Below, piece by piece: positions 8,091-16,746 of a DNA stretch of 64,000 bases. The DNA is from Nocardioides sambongensis. GTDB lineage: Bacteria; Actinomycetota; Actinomycetes; Propionibacteriales; Nocardioidaceae. The notes under the pieces are model-generated. The model was not told the origin of the DNA. It did no database searches and was given only the letters and a program-made list of their open reading frames with translations. The stretch is from NCBI RefSeq assembly GCF_006494815.1, contig NZ_CP041091.1:1178001-1242000 (forward strand). Reading direction: 5' to 3'. The stretch's first letter is position 1. Each line of letters begins with the position of its first letter. The position numbers and the translations under genes were made by a program.

Positions 8091-8954
8091 GTGCGACAAC
8101 TGGCAATCCGACTCGGCGCGATTGCTGCGGCCCTGACCCTGCCCCTGGCAGGACTGGTCGCCAGTCCTGCTCAGGCCGACGGTTACGAACGCGGCCCCGA
8201 TCCCACCCCCACCCGCCTACTCGGCAACGGCTCGTTCTCGGTGAGCACCACCTCGGTCTCCTCACTGGTGCTCGGCTTCGGTGGCGGCACGATCTACTAC
8301 CCGACCAGCACCTCCGAGGGGACCTTCGGCGGCGTGGTCCTCTCCCCCGGCTTCACCGCCACCTCGGGGTCGTACGCCGGCGTGGCCCGACGTGTCGCCT
8401 CCCACGGCTTCGTGGTGTTGGTCATCGACACCAACACCATCTACGACCAGCCCGACAGCCGCGGTCGCCAGATCCTCGACGCCGTCGACTACCTGACCGA
8501 GGACGCGCCGAGCGCGGTGGCCAGCCGGCTCGACGAGAGCCGGATCGCCGTCTCGGGTCACTCCATGGGTGGGGGTGGCACGCTCTACGCCGCCGACAAC
8601 CGCACCAGCGTGATCAAGACGGCGGTCGCCCTGCAGCCGTGGCACACCGACAAGACCTGGCCCGGCGTCGACATCCCGACGATGATCATCGGTGCCGAGA
8701 ACGACGCGATCGCGCCGGTCTCCTCGCACTCGATCCCGTTCTACGCCAGCCTCTCCGGCGCTCCGGAGAAGGCGTACGGCGAGGTCAACAACGCCGGTCA
8801 CCTGATCGCCAACACCAACGACGACTGGCAGGGACGGCTCTTCGTCTCGTGGCTCAAGCGATACCTGGACGAGGACCTGCGCTACGAGGCGTTCCTCTGC
8901 CCCGCGCCCTCCTCGATCTCGCTGTCGGACTACCGGGACACCTGCCCCGGCTGA
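8091..8954 (+). CDS. Secreted cutinase / polyester (PET) hydrolase-like enzyme
   Basis: A 287-residue alpha/beta hydrolase with a Sec signal peptide ending near ASPAQA (residue 29). Mature features follow the actinobacterial cutinases such as those of Thermobifida in order: GYERGPDPTP at the N-terminus, FGGGTIYYPTST, oxyanion loop LSPGF (F88), HGFVVLVIDTNT, DQPDSR, nucleophile elbow GHSMGGGGTL (S158), QPWH with the substrate-stacking Trp (W184), GAENDAIAPV (D205) and NNAGHLIAN (H237). A C-terminal Cys pair (C270, C285) matches the single disulfide of this family. The GTG start is set by AAGGAG 6 bp upstream. It likely hydrolyses cutin-like or synthetic polyesters outside the cell. The gene stands alone, with a terminator after it. 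Confidence 0.92.
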   Translation: MRQLAIRLGAIAAALTLPLAGLVASPAQADGYERGPDPTPTRLLGNGSFSVSTTSVSSLVLGFGGGTIYYPTSTSEGTFGGVVLSPGFTATSGSYAGVARRVASHGFVVLVIDTNTIYDQPDSRGRQILDAVDYLTEDAPSAVASRLDESRIAVSGHSMGGGGTLYAADNRTSVIKTAVALQPWHTDKTWPGVDIPTMIIGAENDAIAPVSSHSIPFYASLSGAPEKAYGEVNNAGHLIANTNDDWQGRLFVSWLKRYLDEDLRYEAFLCPAPSSISLSDYRDTCPG

Positions 8955-8969
8955 TCGTCGGCTGACCAC

Positions 8970-9005
8970 ACGGGCCGCCGGGAGTCTCGACCCCCGGCGG
9001 CCCGT
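8970..9005 (+). terminator. Hairpin terminator after the cutinase gene
   Basis: A perfect 13-bp inverted repeat (8970-8982 with 8993-9005, arm ACGGGCCGCCGGG) with a 10-nt loop begins 16 bp after the stop codon. No T-run follows, as is common in high-GC actinobacteria. Confidence 0.75.
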
Positions 9006-9085
9006 CCGGTGAGTTGTCTCACCCGCGCCGCTCACGACGGCGCGTCCGGTTTGGGTCCGCGGCCCCGACTCGGCACGGTGGACGG

Positions 9086-10294
9086 ATGCGGTTCGACATG
9101 ATGGACGTCCTCACCACGGCTGCGGTCGCGCTCGGGGCGGCGGTCGCGGTGATCGTGGCGCTGCGGTTCGGGATGGCTCTGCTGGCGCGCCGCTGGCATC
9201 CTGCGGCCACCTTGGAGCGTCGTGCCCGAGTCCCGTTCACGGTGCTGGTGCTGATGGTGGCGCTCAACCCGGTGGTCGCCGAGCTGCGACCCGGTGACGA
9301 CCTGCCCGGGTGGAGTGCCGCGGCACTGGCCGCCCGGATCCTCGCCATCGTGGCGACCGGCTGGGTGCTGACGGTGGTGACCGTCTTCCTGGTCGACCTC
9401 GCCTTGATGCGCAACTCCGACCAGATCGAGCGCGCCGACAACCGGGCGGCTCGCCGGTTGCGGACGCAGGTGCTGCTGCTGCGGCGGCTGGTCTGGGCGG
9501 TGGGCGTCGTACTCACGATCGGCGCCGTGCTGCTCAGCTTCCCCGGCGTCGAGTCCTTCGGGGCCAGTGTGCTGGCCTCGGCCGGTGTGATCAGCATCGT
9601 GGCCGGCCTCGCGGCCACCTCGGTCCTCGGCAACGTCTTCGCCGGCCTGCAGCTGGCGTTCAGCGACGCGATCCGGATGGGCGACGCGGTCATCGTCGAG
9701 GAGGAGTGGGGGCTGATCGAGGAGATCACCCTCACCTACGTCGTGGTCCACCTCTGGGACGAGCGTCGGCTGGTGCTGCCGTCCAGCTACTTCACCACCA
9801 CCCCGTTCCAGAACTGGACGCGGGAGACCCCCGAGCTGATGGGTGCCGTGGAGCTCGACCTCGACTGGCGTGCCGACATCACCGCGATGCGGACCGAGCT
9901 GGACCGGGTGCTGGCCGAGACCGACCTGTGGGACGGCCGGGTCAAGGTCGTCCAGGTCACCGACGCCGTCGGCGGCTACGTGCGGGTCCGCGCCCTGGTC
10001 AGCGCCGCGGACGCCGGCAACCTCTTCGACCTGCGCTGCCTGGTGCGCGAGCACCTGGTCGCCTGGGTCCGCGAGAACGCCGACCGCGGCATGCCGCGCA
10101 CCCGCACCGAGCTGGTCGAGGCGCCGCGCACGCCGATGGCCCGGACCACCGAGGGCTCCCGCGGGCTGTTCCACGGCGACGCCGCCGCCGAGGAGCGGGC
10201 CGCCCGGATGACCCAGGAGATCGACCTCGACGAGGTCGACGACCTGGCCGCGGAGGCCGAACCCGCACGGGAGCCCGCGTCCGTCCGGGGCTGA
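9086..10294 (+). CDS. MscS-family mechanosensitive ion channel
   Basis: A 402-residue membrane protein. It has hydrophobic helices near residues 5-30, 45-60 and 75-100, then a longer pair at 125-175. The pore helix is VLASAGVISIVAGLAATSVLGNVFAGLQLAFSDAI, with the alternating Gly/Ala pattern of TM3. It is followed by the beta domain start IRMGDAVIVEEEWGLIEEITLTYVVV and PSSYFTTTPFQNWTR, both MscS signatures. The acidic C-terminal tail (about 60 residues) is unique. The channel releases solutes on osmotic downshock. The ATG at 9086 gives a normal N-terminus; the frame is open upstream through the terminator of the cutinase gene. It ends 15 bp before cinA. Confidence 0.9.
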   Translation: MRFDMMDVLTTAAVALGAAVAVIVALRFGMALLARRWHPAATLERRARVPFTVLVLMVALNPVVAELRPGDDLPGWSAAALAARILAIVATGWVLTVVTVFLVDLALMRNSDQIERADNRAARRLRTQVLLLRRLVWAVGVVLTIGAVLLSFPGVESFGASVLASAGVISIVAGLAATSVLGNVFAGLQLAFSDAIRMGDAVIVEEEWGLIEEITLTYVVVHLWDERRLVLPSSYFTTTPFQNWTRETPELMGAVELDLDWRADITAMRTELDRVLAETDLWDGRVKVVQVTDAVGGYVRVRALVSAADAGNLFDLRCLVREHLVAWVRENADRGMPRTRTELVEAPRTPMARTTEGSRGLFHGDAAAEERAARMTQEIDLDEVDDLAAEAEPAREPASVRG

Positions 10295-10309
10295 ACCTAC
10301 GATCGCCCC

Positions 10310-11590
10310 ATGACAGCGCGCGCAGGCATCGTCGTCACCGGCACCGAGGTGCTCACCGGACGCGTCGCGGACGCGAACGGCCCCTGGCTCGTCGAGGAGC
10401 TGCGGACCAGGGGTGTCGATGTCGGCCAGCTGGTCGTCGTCGGCGACCGTCCGCCCGACCTCGCCGCCGCCCTGCGCTACCTGGCACCGCAGCACGACCT
10501 GGTGATCACCACCGGCGGCCTGGGGCCGACGGCCGATGACCTCACCGCGGCCGTGGTGGCGCAGGTGCAGCAGCGCCCGATGGCGCCGGACCCCGATCTC
10601 GAGGCGCGGATCCAGCAGTTCGTCGACCGGCTGTACGCCGTCCGCGGCTGGGACACGGACCGCGACGACGTACGCGCGGGCGTGCGCAAGCAGGCGCTGG
10701 TGCCGACCGGCGCCACCGCGCTAGAGCCGATCGGGACGGCTCCGGGCCTGGTGGTGCCGGCGCCCGCGGACGCCCCCGGTCCCCCGGTCCTGGTGCTGCC
10801 GGGGCCTCCGTCGGAGCTGCGGTCGATGTGGCCGGCCGCGATGAGCGACCCTCGGGTCGTCGCCGCGCTGAGCGGAGCGGAGCCGCTGCGCCAGTCCACG
10901 GTGCGGGTGTGGGGGCCGCCGGAGGCCGAGCTGGCCGCCGTCCTCCGCGGCCACGAGACCGAGCACGACACGTCCGGCCTCGAGATCACCACCTGCCTGC
11001 GCGACGGGGAGCTGGAGATCGTCACCCGTCACCCGGCCGACGGCGCCGCCGCCTACGCCGCGCTCGAGGCGACGCTGACGTCGGCGTTCGGCAACCGCGT
11101 CTTCAGCACCGACGGCCGCAGCGTCGACGAGATCGTCGCCGACCTGCTGGTGGTCTCCGAGGCCACCGTCTCGACCGCCGAGTCGTGCACGGCCGGCCTG
11201 GTCGCCGCCCGCCTGGCCGACCTTCCCGGCTCCTCCCGTTATCTGGCCGGCGGCTTCGTCACCTACGCCAACGAGGCGAAGACGGAGGCCGTGGGCGTCC
11301 CGCCGGCCCTGCTCGCCTCCGTGGGAGCGGTCAGCCGCGAGGTCGCCGTCGCCATGGCGGAGGGCGCCCGCCGGCGCACCGGTACGACGTACGGCCTGTC
11401 CACCACCGGTGTCGCAGGCCCCGACGGTGGGACGCCGGAGAAGCCGGTCGGTCTGGTGCACGTGGCGGTGGCCGGTCCCGATCGCACCTGGCACCGGGAG
11501 CTGCGGCTGGGTGGCGGCCGCGACCTGATCCGCTCGCGCAGCGTCACCTGCGTGCTGCACCTGCTGCGCGAGGTGCTGGCCACGACCTGA
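10310..11590 (+). CDS. cinA: CinA family protein (nicotinamide-nucleotide amidase)
   Basis: A 426-residue two-domain protein. The N-terminal MoaB/MogA-like domain has GTEVLTGRVADANGPWL and VITTGGLGPTADDLT. The C-terminal PncC amidase domain has TAESCTAGLVAARLADLPGSSRYLAGGFVTYANEAK and STTGVAGPDGGTPEKPVGLV. The amidase domain deamidates nicotinamide mononucleotide in pyridine nucleotide recycling; the N-terminal domain in other species is an ADP-ribose pyrophosphatase. The length is typical. It starts 15 bp after the MscS gene and is probably co-transcribed with it. A 13-bp tandem repeat follows in the convergent gap. Confidence 0.93.
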   Translation: MTARAGIVVTGTEVLTGRVADANGPWLVEELRTRGVDVGQLVVVGDRPPDLAAALRYLAPQHDLVITTGGLGPTADDLTAAVVAQVQQRPMAPDPDLEARIQQFVDRLYAVRGWDTDRDDVRAGVRKQALVPTGATALEPIGTAPGLVVPAPADAPGPPVLVLPGPPSELRSMWPAAMSDPRVVAALSGAEPLRQSTVRVWGPPEAELAAVLRGHETEHDTSGLEITTCLRDGELEIVTRHPADGAAAYAALEATLTSAFGNRVFSTDGRSVDEIVADLLVVSEATVSTAESCTAGLVAARLADLPGSSRYLAGGFVTYANEAKTEAVGVPPALLASVGAVSREVAVAMAEGARRRTGTTYGLSTTGVAGPDGGTPEKPVGLVHVAVAGPDRTWHRELRLGGGRDLIRSRSVTCVLHLLREVLATT

Positions 11591-11618
11591 ACCGGCGCGA
11601 CACCGCTGCGGCATCACT

Positions 11619-11657
11619 CTGAGGTGTCACTCTGAGGTGTCACACTGAGGTGTCACT
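11619..11657. repeat. Three tandem copies of a 13-bp repeat
   Basis: The unit CTGAGGTGTCACT is repeated head to tail at 11619-11631, 11632-11644 (one mismatch) and 11645-11657. A partial, degenerate fourth copy lies just upstream. It fills the gap between the convergent cinA and flavin-monooxygenase genes, where no hairpin terminator is visible. Confidence 0.85.
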
Positions 11658-11678
11658 CCGGGGCGTCGCTCGGGGGCG

Positions 11679-13046
11679 TCAGCGTGCGGCGCGGGCCCGC
11701 TCCTCGCCGGCCTCGATCTCGGCCATCAGGTCCACCACGTAGCGCGCGAAGTCGATCTGGATCGTGTGCCGGGGCGTGGCGTAGTACTGCTCGAGGTGGG
11801 CGTCCTCGTCGGCCTTCGTGATCAGCTCCTGCTCGGCGACCTCCGGCAGCACGTAGTCGCCGACCAGCAGGCGGGCGAGCAGCTTGGACTGCTGCTCGGC
11901 CAGGTTCACGATGGTCGGGGAGGACTGCGCCAGGCCCAGGTAGAACAGGTGGTCCACCCCCGGCTTGATCATCCGCTTGAACAACGGGTAGCGGTGCTCG
12001 TCGTCCGGGTGCAGGTCGGCCTCGGTGTCGGCGAAGAACGGGAACGACATCTCGTAGCCGGTGGCGCAGATGATCACGTCGGCCTCGACCGTGGCGCCGT
12101 CGGCCAGGTGGACGGTGTGACCGTCGAGGCGGGTGATCTCGGGCAGCATGTGGATGTCGCCGGATCCGGCGCGGGTGAGGAAGTCGGCACTCACCGAGGG
12201 GTGTGCGGCGAGCGGCTCGTGGTCCGGGTCGGGCAGACCGTAGTTGCTCATCTCCCCCACCAGCTCCCGGATCAGCTTGCGGGAGGCCTCCAGCGCCACG
12301 GCCTTCGGGATGTCCGGTGGCGCCATCACCTTGTCCGCGGCGACCCCGTTGCGATACTTCGGGAGCACCCAGACGCCGCGGCGGGCCGAGACGTAGAGCT
12401 TCTCGGCCATCCACCGGTTGGAGAGCTCGGAGGCGATGTCCATCGCGGAGTTGCCCATTCCGACCACGATCACGCGCTTGCCGCGGATCTCCACGGGATC
12501 GAACGGGTTGACGTAGGCGTGGCTGTGGATGAGGTCGCCCGCGAACTCCCCCGGGTAGTCCGGCAGCCGCGGCTTCCAGTGGTGTCCGTTGGCCACCACC
12601 AGGTCGGTGTAGTGGCGGGTCTCCCCCGTCGAGAGCGTGAGCTCCCAGCCGTCACCGCTGCGCGCCGCGCGGGTGACCTCGGTATTGAACTCGATCCGGT
12701 CACCGAGCCCGAACTCGTCCACGTAGGCACGGAAGTAGTCGTGGATCAGGGTGTGGTGCGGGAAGTCCGGGTAGTCCGCGGGCGCGGGGAAGTCCTCGAA
12801 CTCCAGCCGCTTCGTCGAGGTGTCGATGTGCAGCGACTCGTAGACCGCGGAGCGCCCGTTGGGATTGCCGAAGTACCAGTTGCCGCCGATGTCGTCGCTC
12901 ATCTCGAACTGGTCGTAGGCGATGCCGTAGTCGGCGAGCCGCTTGGCCGTGGTGATCCCGGAGCACCCGGCGCCGATGATCGCGACGTGCGGCGCGGGGA
13001 CCGTGCCAGCAGCGGAGTTCGCGGCGGAGCTCGGTGCGGTGCTCAC
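11679..13046 (-). CDS. Flavin-containing / Baeyer-Villiger-type monooxygenase
   Basis: A 455-residue FAD- and NADPH-dependent monooxygenase. The FAD Rossmann motif is VAIIGAGCSGITTAKRL. The fingerprint EFAGDLIHSHAY is FxGxxxHxxxY. The NADPH Rossmann motif is VIVVGMGNSAMDIA, and a late DVIICATGYEMSFPFF closes the FAD site. This layout fits flavin-containing monooxygenases and their Baeyer-Villiger relatives. The GTG start at 13046 overlaps the TGA of the preceding esterase gene (GTGA), so the two are translationally coupled. With an esterase and acyl-CoA ligase beside it, a ketone-to-ester-to-acid degradation route is plausible; the substrate is inferred, not shown. Confidence 0.88.
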   Translation of the reverse strand: MSTAPSSAANSAAGTVPAPHVAIIGAGCSGITTAKRLADYGIAYDQFEMSDDIGGNWYFGNPNGRSAVYESLHIDTSTKRLEFEDFPAPADYPDFPHHTLIHDYFRAYVDEFGLGDRIEFNTEVTRAARSGDGWELTLSTGETRHYTDLVVANGHHWKPRLPDYPGEFAGDLIHSHAYVNPFDPVEIRGKRVIVVGMGNSAMDIASELSNRWMAEKLYVSARRGVWVLPKYRNGVAADKVMAPPDIPKAVALEASRKLIRELVGEMSNYGLPDPDHEPLAAHPSVSADFLTRAGSGDIHMLPEITRLDGHTVHLADGATVEADVIICATGYEMSFPFFADTEADLHPDDEHRYPLFKRMIKPGVDHLFYLGLAQSSPTIVNLAEQQSKLLARLLVGDYVLPEVAEQELITKADEDAHLEQYYATPRHTIQIDFARYVVDLMAEIEAGEERARAAR

Positions 13047-14173
13047 AGGGCCTCCAGGCAGGCGAGGGCGGTGCGGACGTAGCCGTCGGTGCGCGGCGAG
13101 GAGAGCATGTGCTCGGCGAGCTGGTTGGGCGCGTAGGCGATCGTGGCCCGCCGGTCGAGGTCGTTGACCACGATCGCTCCGCCGTACCCGGTCCACCAGC
13201 ACACCCGGCCCTCGCCGACCGCGGGCGCCGACGGGGTCGGCAGTCCGTAGCCGATGCCGAAGGTCACCGGCAGCATCAGCAGCTGGTCCGGCCCCGACGC
13301 CTGGACCTCGAAGATCCGGTCCAGGGTCTGCGGCGAGAGGAGCCGCACCCCGTCCAGCTCACCGCCGTGGGAGACCACGGCCTGGGCCCGTGCGATGCCG
13401 CGCGCCGTGCCGTGGCCACCGGCCCCACCGACCTGCCCCCGGCGCCAGTCCGCCTCGTTGCACCTCTTGGGCGTGAGCAGCGGGTTGGCGATGGTGCGCA
13501 GCAGGAACGAGTCCGACGGCAGCTGGCTGTAGTCGACCGCCGACTGCGGCGGTGAGAGCAGGTCGGCGCACCGTGCGAGATCGGCCTCCGGCACCCCGAG
13601 CAGGAACTCGGCTCCGAGTGGGGCCAGCACCTCGGACTGGAGCACCTCCGCGACGCCCTGACCGGTTGCGCCGCGGACGATGCCGTCGACGAGATGACCG
13701 TGCGCCACGATCTGGTACGCCGACGCCGACCCGGGCTCGTACCACGGGGCCTCGGCGGCCAGGAGTGCCTCCGCGCCGACCAGGTCGAGGGCGTCCTCGA
13801 CACCGACCTGCGGCGTCCACCCGGGCACCCCGCTGGTGTGACCGAGCACGTGCCGCACCAGCACGCCCTCCTTGCCCGCGGCCCCGAACTCCGGCCAGTA
13901 CTTCGCGACCGGCGCGTCCAGGTCGATCTCGCCACGGTCGGCGAGGACCAGCGCGGTCAGCCCGACCATCGCCTTGGTCACCGACCAGACCTGGACCACG
14001 GTGTCGGCCTGCCACGGCACTCCGGGACGGGCCTCACCGCCCCAGAGGTCCGCCACGAGCTCGCCGTCGTGGACCACCGCGACCGAGGCACCCACATCCG
14101 CGCCGGAGTCGAGGTTGCGCGCGAGCTCCTCGCGCAGGGGCAGGAACGCTGGGCTGCAATCTCCGTCGACCAC
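13043..14173 (-). CDS. Beta-lactamase-fold serine hydrolase / esterase
   Basis: A 376-residue class C beta-lactamase-like enzyme. The Ser-x-x-Lys active-site motif is WSVTK (S64, K67), followed by HTSGVPGW, which is typical of the esterase branch of the family (EstB, LipD types). A Tyr motif YQIVAHGHLVDG takes the place of Y-x-N. The C-terminal WTGYGGAIVVNDL holds the last strand. There is no signal peptide, so it is intracellular and unlikely to confer drug resistance. It is the first gene of a pair with the monooxygenase (4-bp overlap). A perfect TAGAAC-GT-GTTCTA palindrome lies 11 bp upstream of the GTG start. Confidence 0.86.
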   Translation of the reverse strand: MVDGDCSPAFLPLREELARNLDSGADVGASVAVVHDGELVADLWGGEARPGVPWQADTVVQVWSVTKAMVGLTALVLADRGEIDLDAPVAKYWPEFGAAGKEGVLVRHVLGHTSGVPGWTPQVGVEDALDLVGAEALLAAEAPWYEPGSASAYQIVAHGHLVDGIVRGATGQGVAEVLQSEVLAPLGAEFLLGVPEADLARCADLLSPPQSAVDYSQLPSDSFLLRTIANPLLTPKRCNEADWRRGQVGGAGGHGTARGIARAQAVVSHGGELDGVRLLSPQTLDRIFEVQASGPDQLLMLPVTFGIGYGLPTPSAPAVGEGRVCWWTGYGGAIVVNDLDRRATIAYAPNQLAEHMLSSPRTDGYVRTALACLEAL

Positions 14174-14183
14174 CCGGCGACCA

Positions 14184-14197
14184 TAGAACGTGTTCTA
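14184..14197. promoter_or_regulatory. KstR-type palindromic operator
   Basis: The 14-bp inverted repeat TAGAACGTGTTCTA fits the TNNAACNNGTTNNA pattern bound by KstR, the TetR repressor of sterol and lipid degradation in mycobacteria and rhodococci. On the coding strand it overlaps a -10-like TATGGT (14180-14185) placed 6 bp before the esterase GTG, so a repressor there would block the promoter and the transcript could be leaderless. No tetR gene is in the window. Confidence 0.6.
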
Positions 14198-14225
14198 CGT
14201 CACCGGCTAGGGGTGGATCCGGGAT

Positions 14226-15764
14226 TCAGACGGACGCGACGTACTCGTCGCGCAGCCTGCCCTTGACCATCTTCCCGGTCGGCGTGCGGGGCAGCTCGTC
14301 GCGGAAGATCACCTCGCGCGGGATCTTGAAGTGGGCGATCCGCTCCCGCGCGTAGGCGATGAGCTCGGCGGCGAGCGTCTCGTCCGCCGCGGTGCCCTCG
14401 GCGGGCTGCACGAAGGCGACCACCCGCTCCCCCATCTCCTCGTCGGGGACGCCGATCACGGCGATGTCGTGCACCGCGGGGTGCAGCGTCAGCAGGTCCT
14501 CGACCTCCTGCGGGTAGATGTTCACCCCGCCGCTGATGATCATGAACGCCTTGCGGTCGGTCAGGTAGAGGAACCCGTCCTCGTCGAGGTAGCCGAGGTC
14601 GCCGACCGTGGTCCAGTTCGGGTGCGCCGGGTGCTGGGTGCTCGCGGTCTTCTGCGGGTCCTTGTGATAGCTGAACGACGGCCCGTCGTGCTCGGCCCGC
14701 TCGAAGTAGATCGTGCCGACCTCTCCGGTGCCGACCTCGGTGCCGTCCTCGGCGCACACGTGCGGCACACCGAGCAGCGGCACCCCCACCGAGCCGGGGT
14801 GGGCGAGCCACTGCTCGGAGTCGATCATGGTCGCGCCGTTGGCCTCGGTGGAGGCGTAGTACTCGTAGATCACCGGTCCGAACCAGTCGATCATCCGCTG
14901 CTTGACCTGCACCGGGCACGGGGCGGCGGCGTGGATCACGTAGCGCAGGCTGGAGACGTCGTACCGCGCCCGGGTCGCGTCGGGGAGCTTGAGCATCCGG
15001 ACGAACATCGTCGGGACGCACTGGGTGTGCGTGACGCCGAACCGCTCGACCGCGTCGAGGAACAGCTCCGCGTCGAACTTCTCCATCATCACCAGGGTGC
15101 CGCCCAGGGCGTGCACCACGCCGCCGTACCGCAGCGGCGCGGCGTGGTAGACGGGCGCCGGGGAGAGATAGACGGTCTCCTCGGTGAAGGCGTAGAGGCC
15201 ACCGAAGATCGTCACGTAGGGATAGCCCGGCTCGTCCACCGCGTAGTCGGGCAGCGGCAGCTTGATCCCCTTCGGACGTCCAGTGGTGCCGGAGGAGTAG
15301 AGCAGGTCGTCGCCGTGGGGCTGCTCGGGCAGCGGTGTCGCGCCCGCCGTCGCCAGGGCGGCCTCGTAGTCGGCATGGCCCGGCACCGCTCCCCCGTAGG
15401 CCAGCCGATCGGCGACGTCGACCTCGAGGGCGGCGACCAGGTCGCGCTTCGCCGCGGAGACCACCAGCGCCTTCGCGTCGCAGTCGCCGATGATGTACGA
15501 CGCCTCCGCCGCGCTCAGGTTGTGGTTGACCGCGGTGATGTAGAGACCCGAGCGCAACGCCGCCCAGTAGACCTCGTAGGTCTCCGGCGTGTTGTCGCTC
15601 AGCAGCGCCACCACGTCACCGCGCCGGAGACCGGCTGCGCGCAGGTGGTTGGCCAGCCGCAGACTGCGTTCGTCGAGCTCGGCGTAGGTCAGGCGACGTC
15701 CCGAACCGGCCATCACCAGCGCGACGCGATCGGGGTCCTCGGCTGCCCAGGTTCCGGGGTACAT
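14226..15764 (-). CDS. Fatty-acid / aryl acyl-CoA synthetase (FadD-like)
   Basis: A 512-residue ANL-superfamily ligase. It shows the P-loop YSSGTTGRPKGI (A3), YEYYASTEANG (A5), the hinge GDLGYLDEDGFLYLTDR (A8) and the C-terminal catalytic Lys in PRTPTGKMVKGRLR (A10). Such enzymes make an acyl-adenylate and then an acyl-CoA from a carboxylic acid. The ATG at 15764 begins MYPGTWAAEDPDR, the usual family N-terminus; 12 further in-frame codons to a GTG at 15800 look non-coding. It is 52 bp upstream of, and in line with, the esterase-monooxygenase pair, which suggests shared substrate flow. Confidence 0.9.
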   Translation of the reverse strand: MYPGTWAAEDPDRVALVMAGSGRRLTYAELDERSLRLANHLRAAGLRRGDVVALLSDNTPETYEVYWAALRSGLYITAVNHNLSAAEASYIIGDCDAKALVVSAAKRDLVAALEVDVADRLAYGGAVPGHADYEAALATAGATPLPEQPHGDDLLYSSGTTGRPKGIKLPLPDYAVDEPGYPYVTIFGGLYAFTEETVYLSPAPVYHAAPLRYGGVVHALGGTLVMMEKFDAELFLDAVERFGVTHTQCVPTMFVRMLKLPDATRARYDVSSLRYVIHAAAPCPVQVKQRMIDWFGPVIYEYYASTEANGATMIDSEQWLAHPGSVGVPLLGVPHVCAEDGTEVGTGEVGTIYFERAEHDGPSFSYHKDPQKTASTQHPAHPNWTTVGDLGYLDEDGFLYLTDRKAFMIISGGVNIYPQEVEDLLTLHPAVHDIAVIGVPDEEMGERVVAFVQPAEGTAADETLAAELIAYARERIAHFKIPREVIFRDELPRTPTGKMVKGRLRDEYVASV

Positions 15765-15833
15765 GGCACCACTGTGACACCACTCACAACGAAATCCCAA
15801 CGTTTGTTCGGATCAGTGGTGGGAGTGCCGTCC

Positions 15834-16699
15834 TCAGAGCTCGCGGAGCCGGGGCAGCACCTCCTCGACGACGCGCCCGGTCCAGGCCTCCGGGTCGTCG
15901 CCGCGCGGCATCGCCACCGCCATCTCGACGCCGAGTCCGGCCAGCTCCTCCATCTCGCGCAGGAAAGCGTCGACGTCCCCGACCGGGTCGGACTGGGCCA
16001 GCACGGTCTTGCGGATCGCGGCGTAGTCACGGCCCACGTCGTCGCAGTGGGAGCGCAGCACCTCCAGCTTGCGACGTACCACCTCGGTGCCCTCGCCGAA
16101 CAGGTTGCAGGCGCTGGCGTACTGCGCGACCAGGCGCAGGGTCTTCCGCTCCCCCGACCCGCCGATCATGATCGGGATCCGTGCCCGCACCGGCGGCGGG
16201 ACGTTGACCGTCTCGGCCAGCTGGTAGTGCCGACCGGTGAAGGAGCCGTCGTCCGGTCCGGTCATCTGCCGGAAGATCCGCAGCGTCTCCTCGAGCCGTT
16301 CGAAGCGCTCCGCGGTCTCCGGGAAGGGCACTCCCAGCCCTTCGTGCTCCCGGTCGTACCACGCGGCGCCGATGCCGAGGAACGCCCGGCCCCGGACAGC
16401 ACGTCGAGGGTGGTGACGATCTTCGCCAGCAGGCCGGGGTGGCGGTAGCTGACGCCGGTCACCAGCAGTCCGAGGTCGAGGCGCTCGGTGACGGCGGCGA
16501 GGTAGCCGAGGGTGGTGTAGCCCTCCAGCATCGGCTCCTCGGGCCCACCGAGCATCTCCATCTGGAAGTAGTGGTCCATCACGCTGAGCTGCCGGATCCC
16601 GCCGGCGTCGGCGAGGCGGGCGGTGCCGGTCAGCCGGTCGACCAGGCGGTCGCTCCAGTCGGGGTGGGAGAAGTTGGCGTAGTGGATACCGAGGTCCAT
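15834..16699 (-). pseudogene. LLM-class F420-dependent oxidoreductase, single frameshift
   Basis: Two overlapping frames make one luciferase-like monooxygenase of about 289 residues. The first starts at ATG 16699 (MDLGIHYANFSHPDW ... IVTTLDVLSG) and the second continues with GRAFLGIGAAWYDREHEGLG through GGSGERKTLRLVAQYASACNLFG to the end at 15834. The break is at 16390-16393, a CCCC run (GGGG in the gene); one extra G restores LSGGRAFLGIGAAW, the family consensus. Substrate unknown. Either a sequencing error or a recently broken gene. It is divergent from the cyclophilin gene with a 47-bp gap. Confidence 0.85.
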
Positions 16700-16746
16700 G
16701 CCCCGACGCTACGCCGTCGTGGGATCGCTGCGTACCCTTCGGGACC

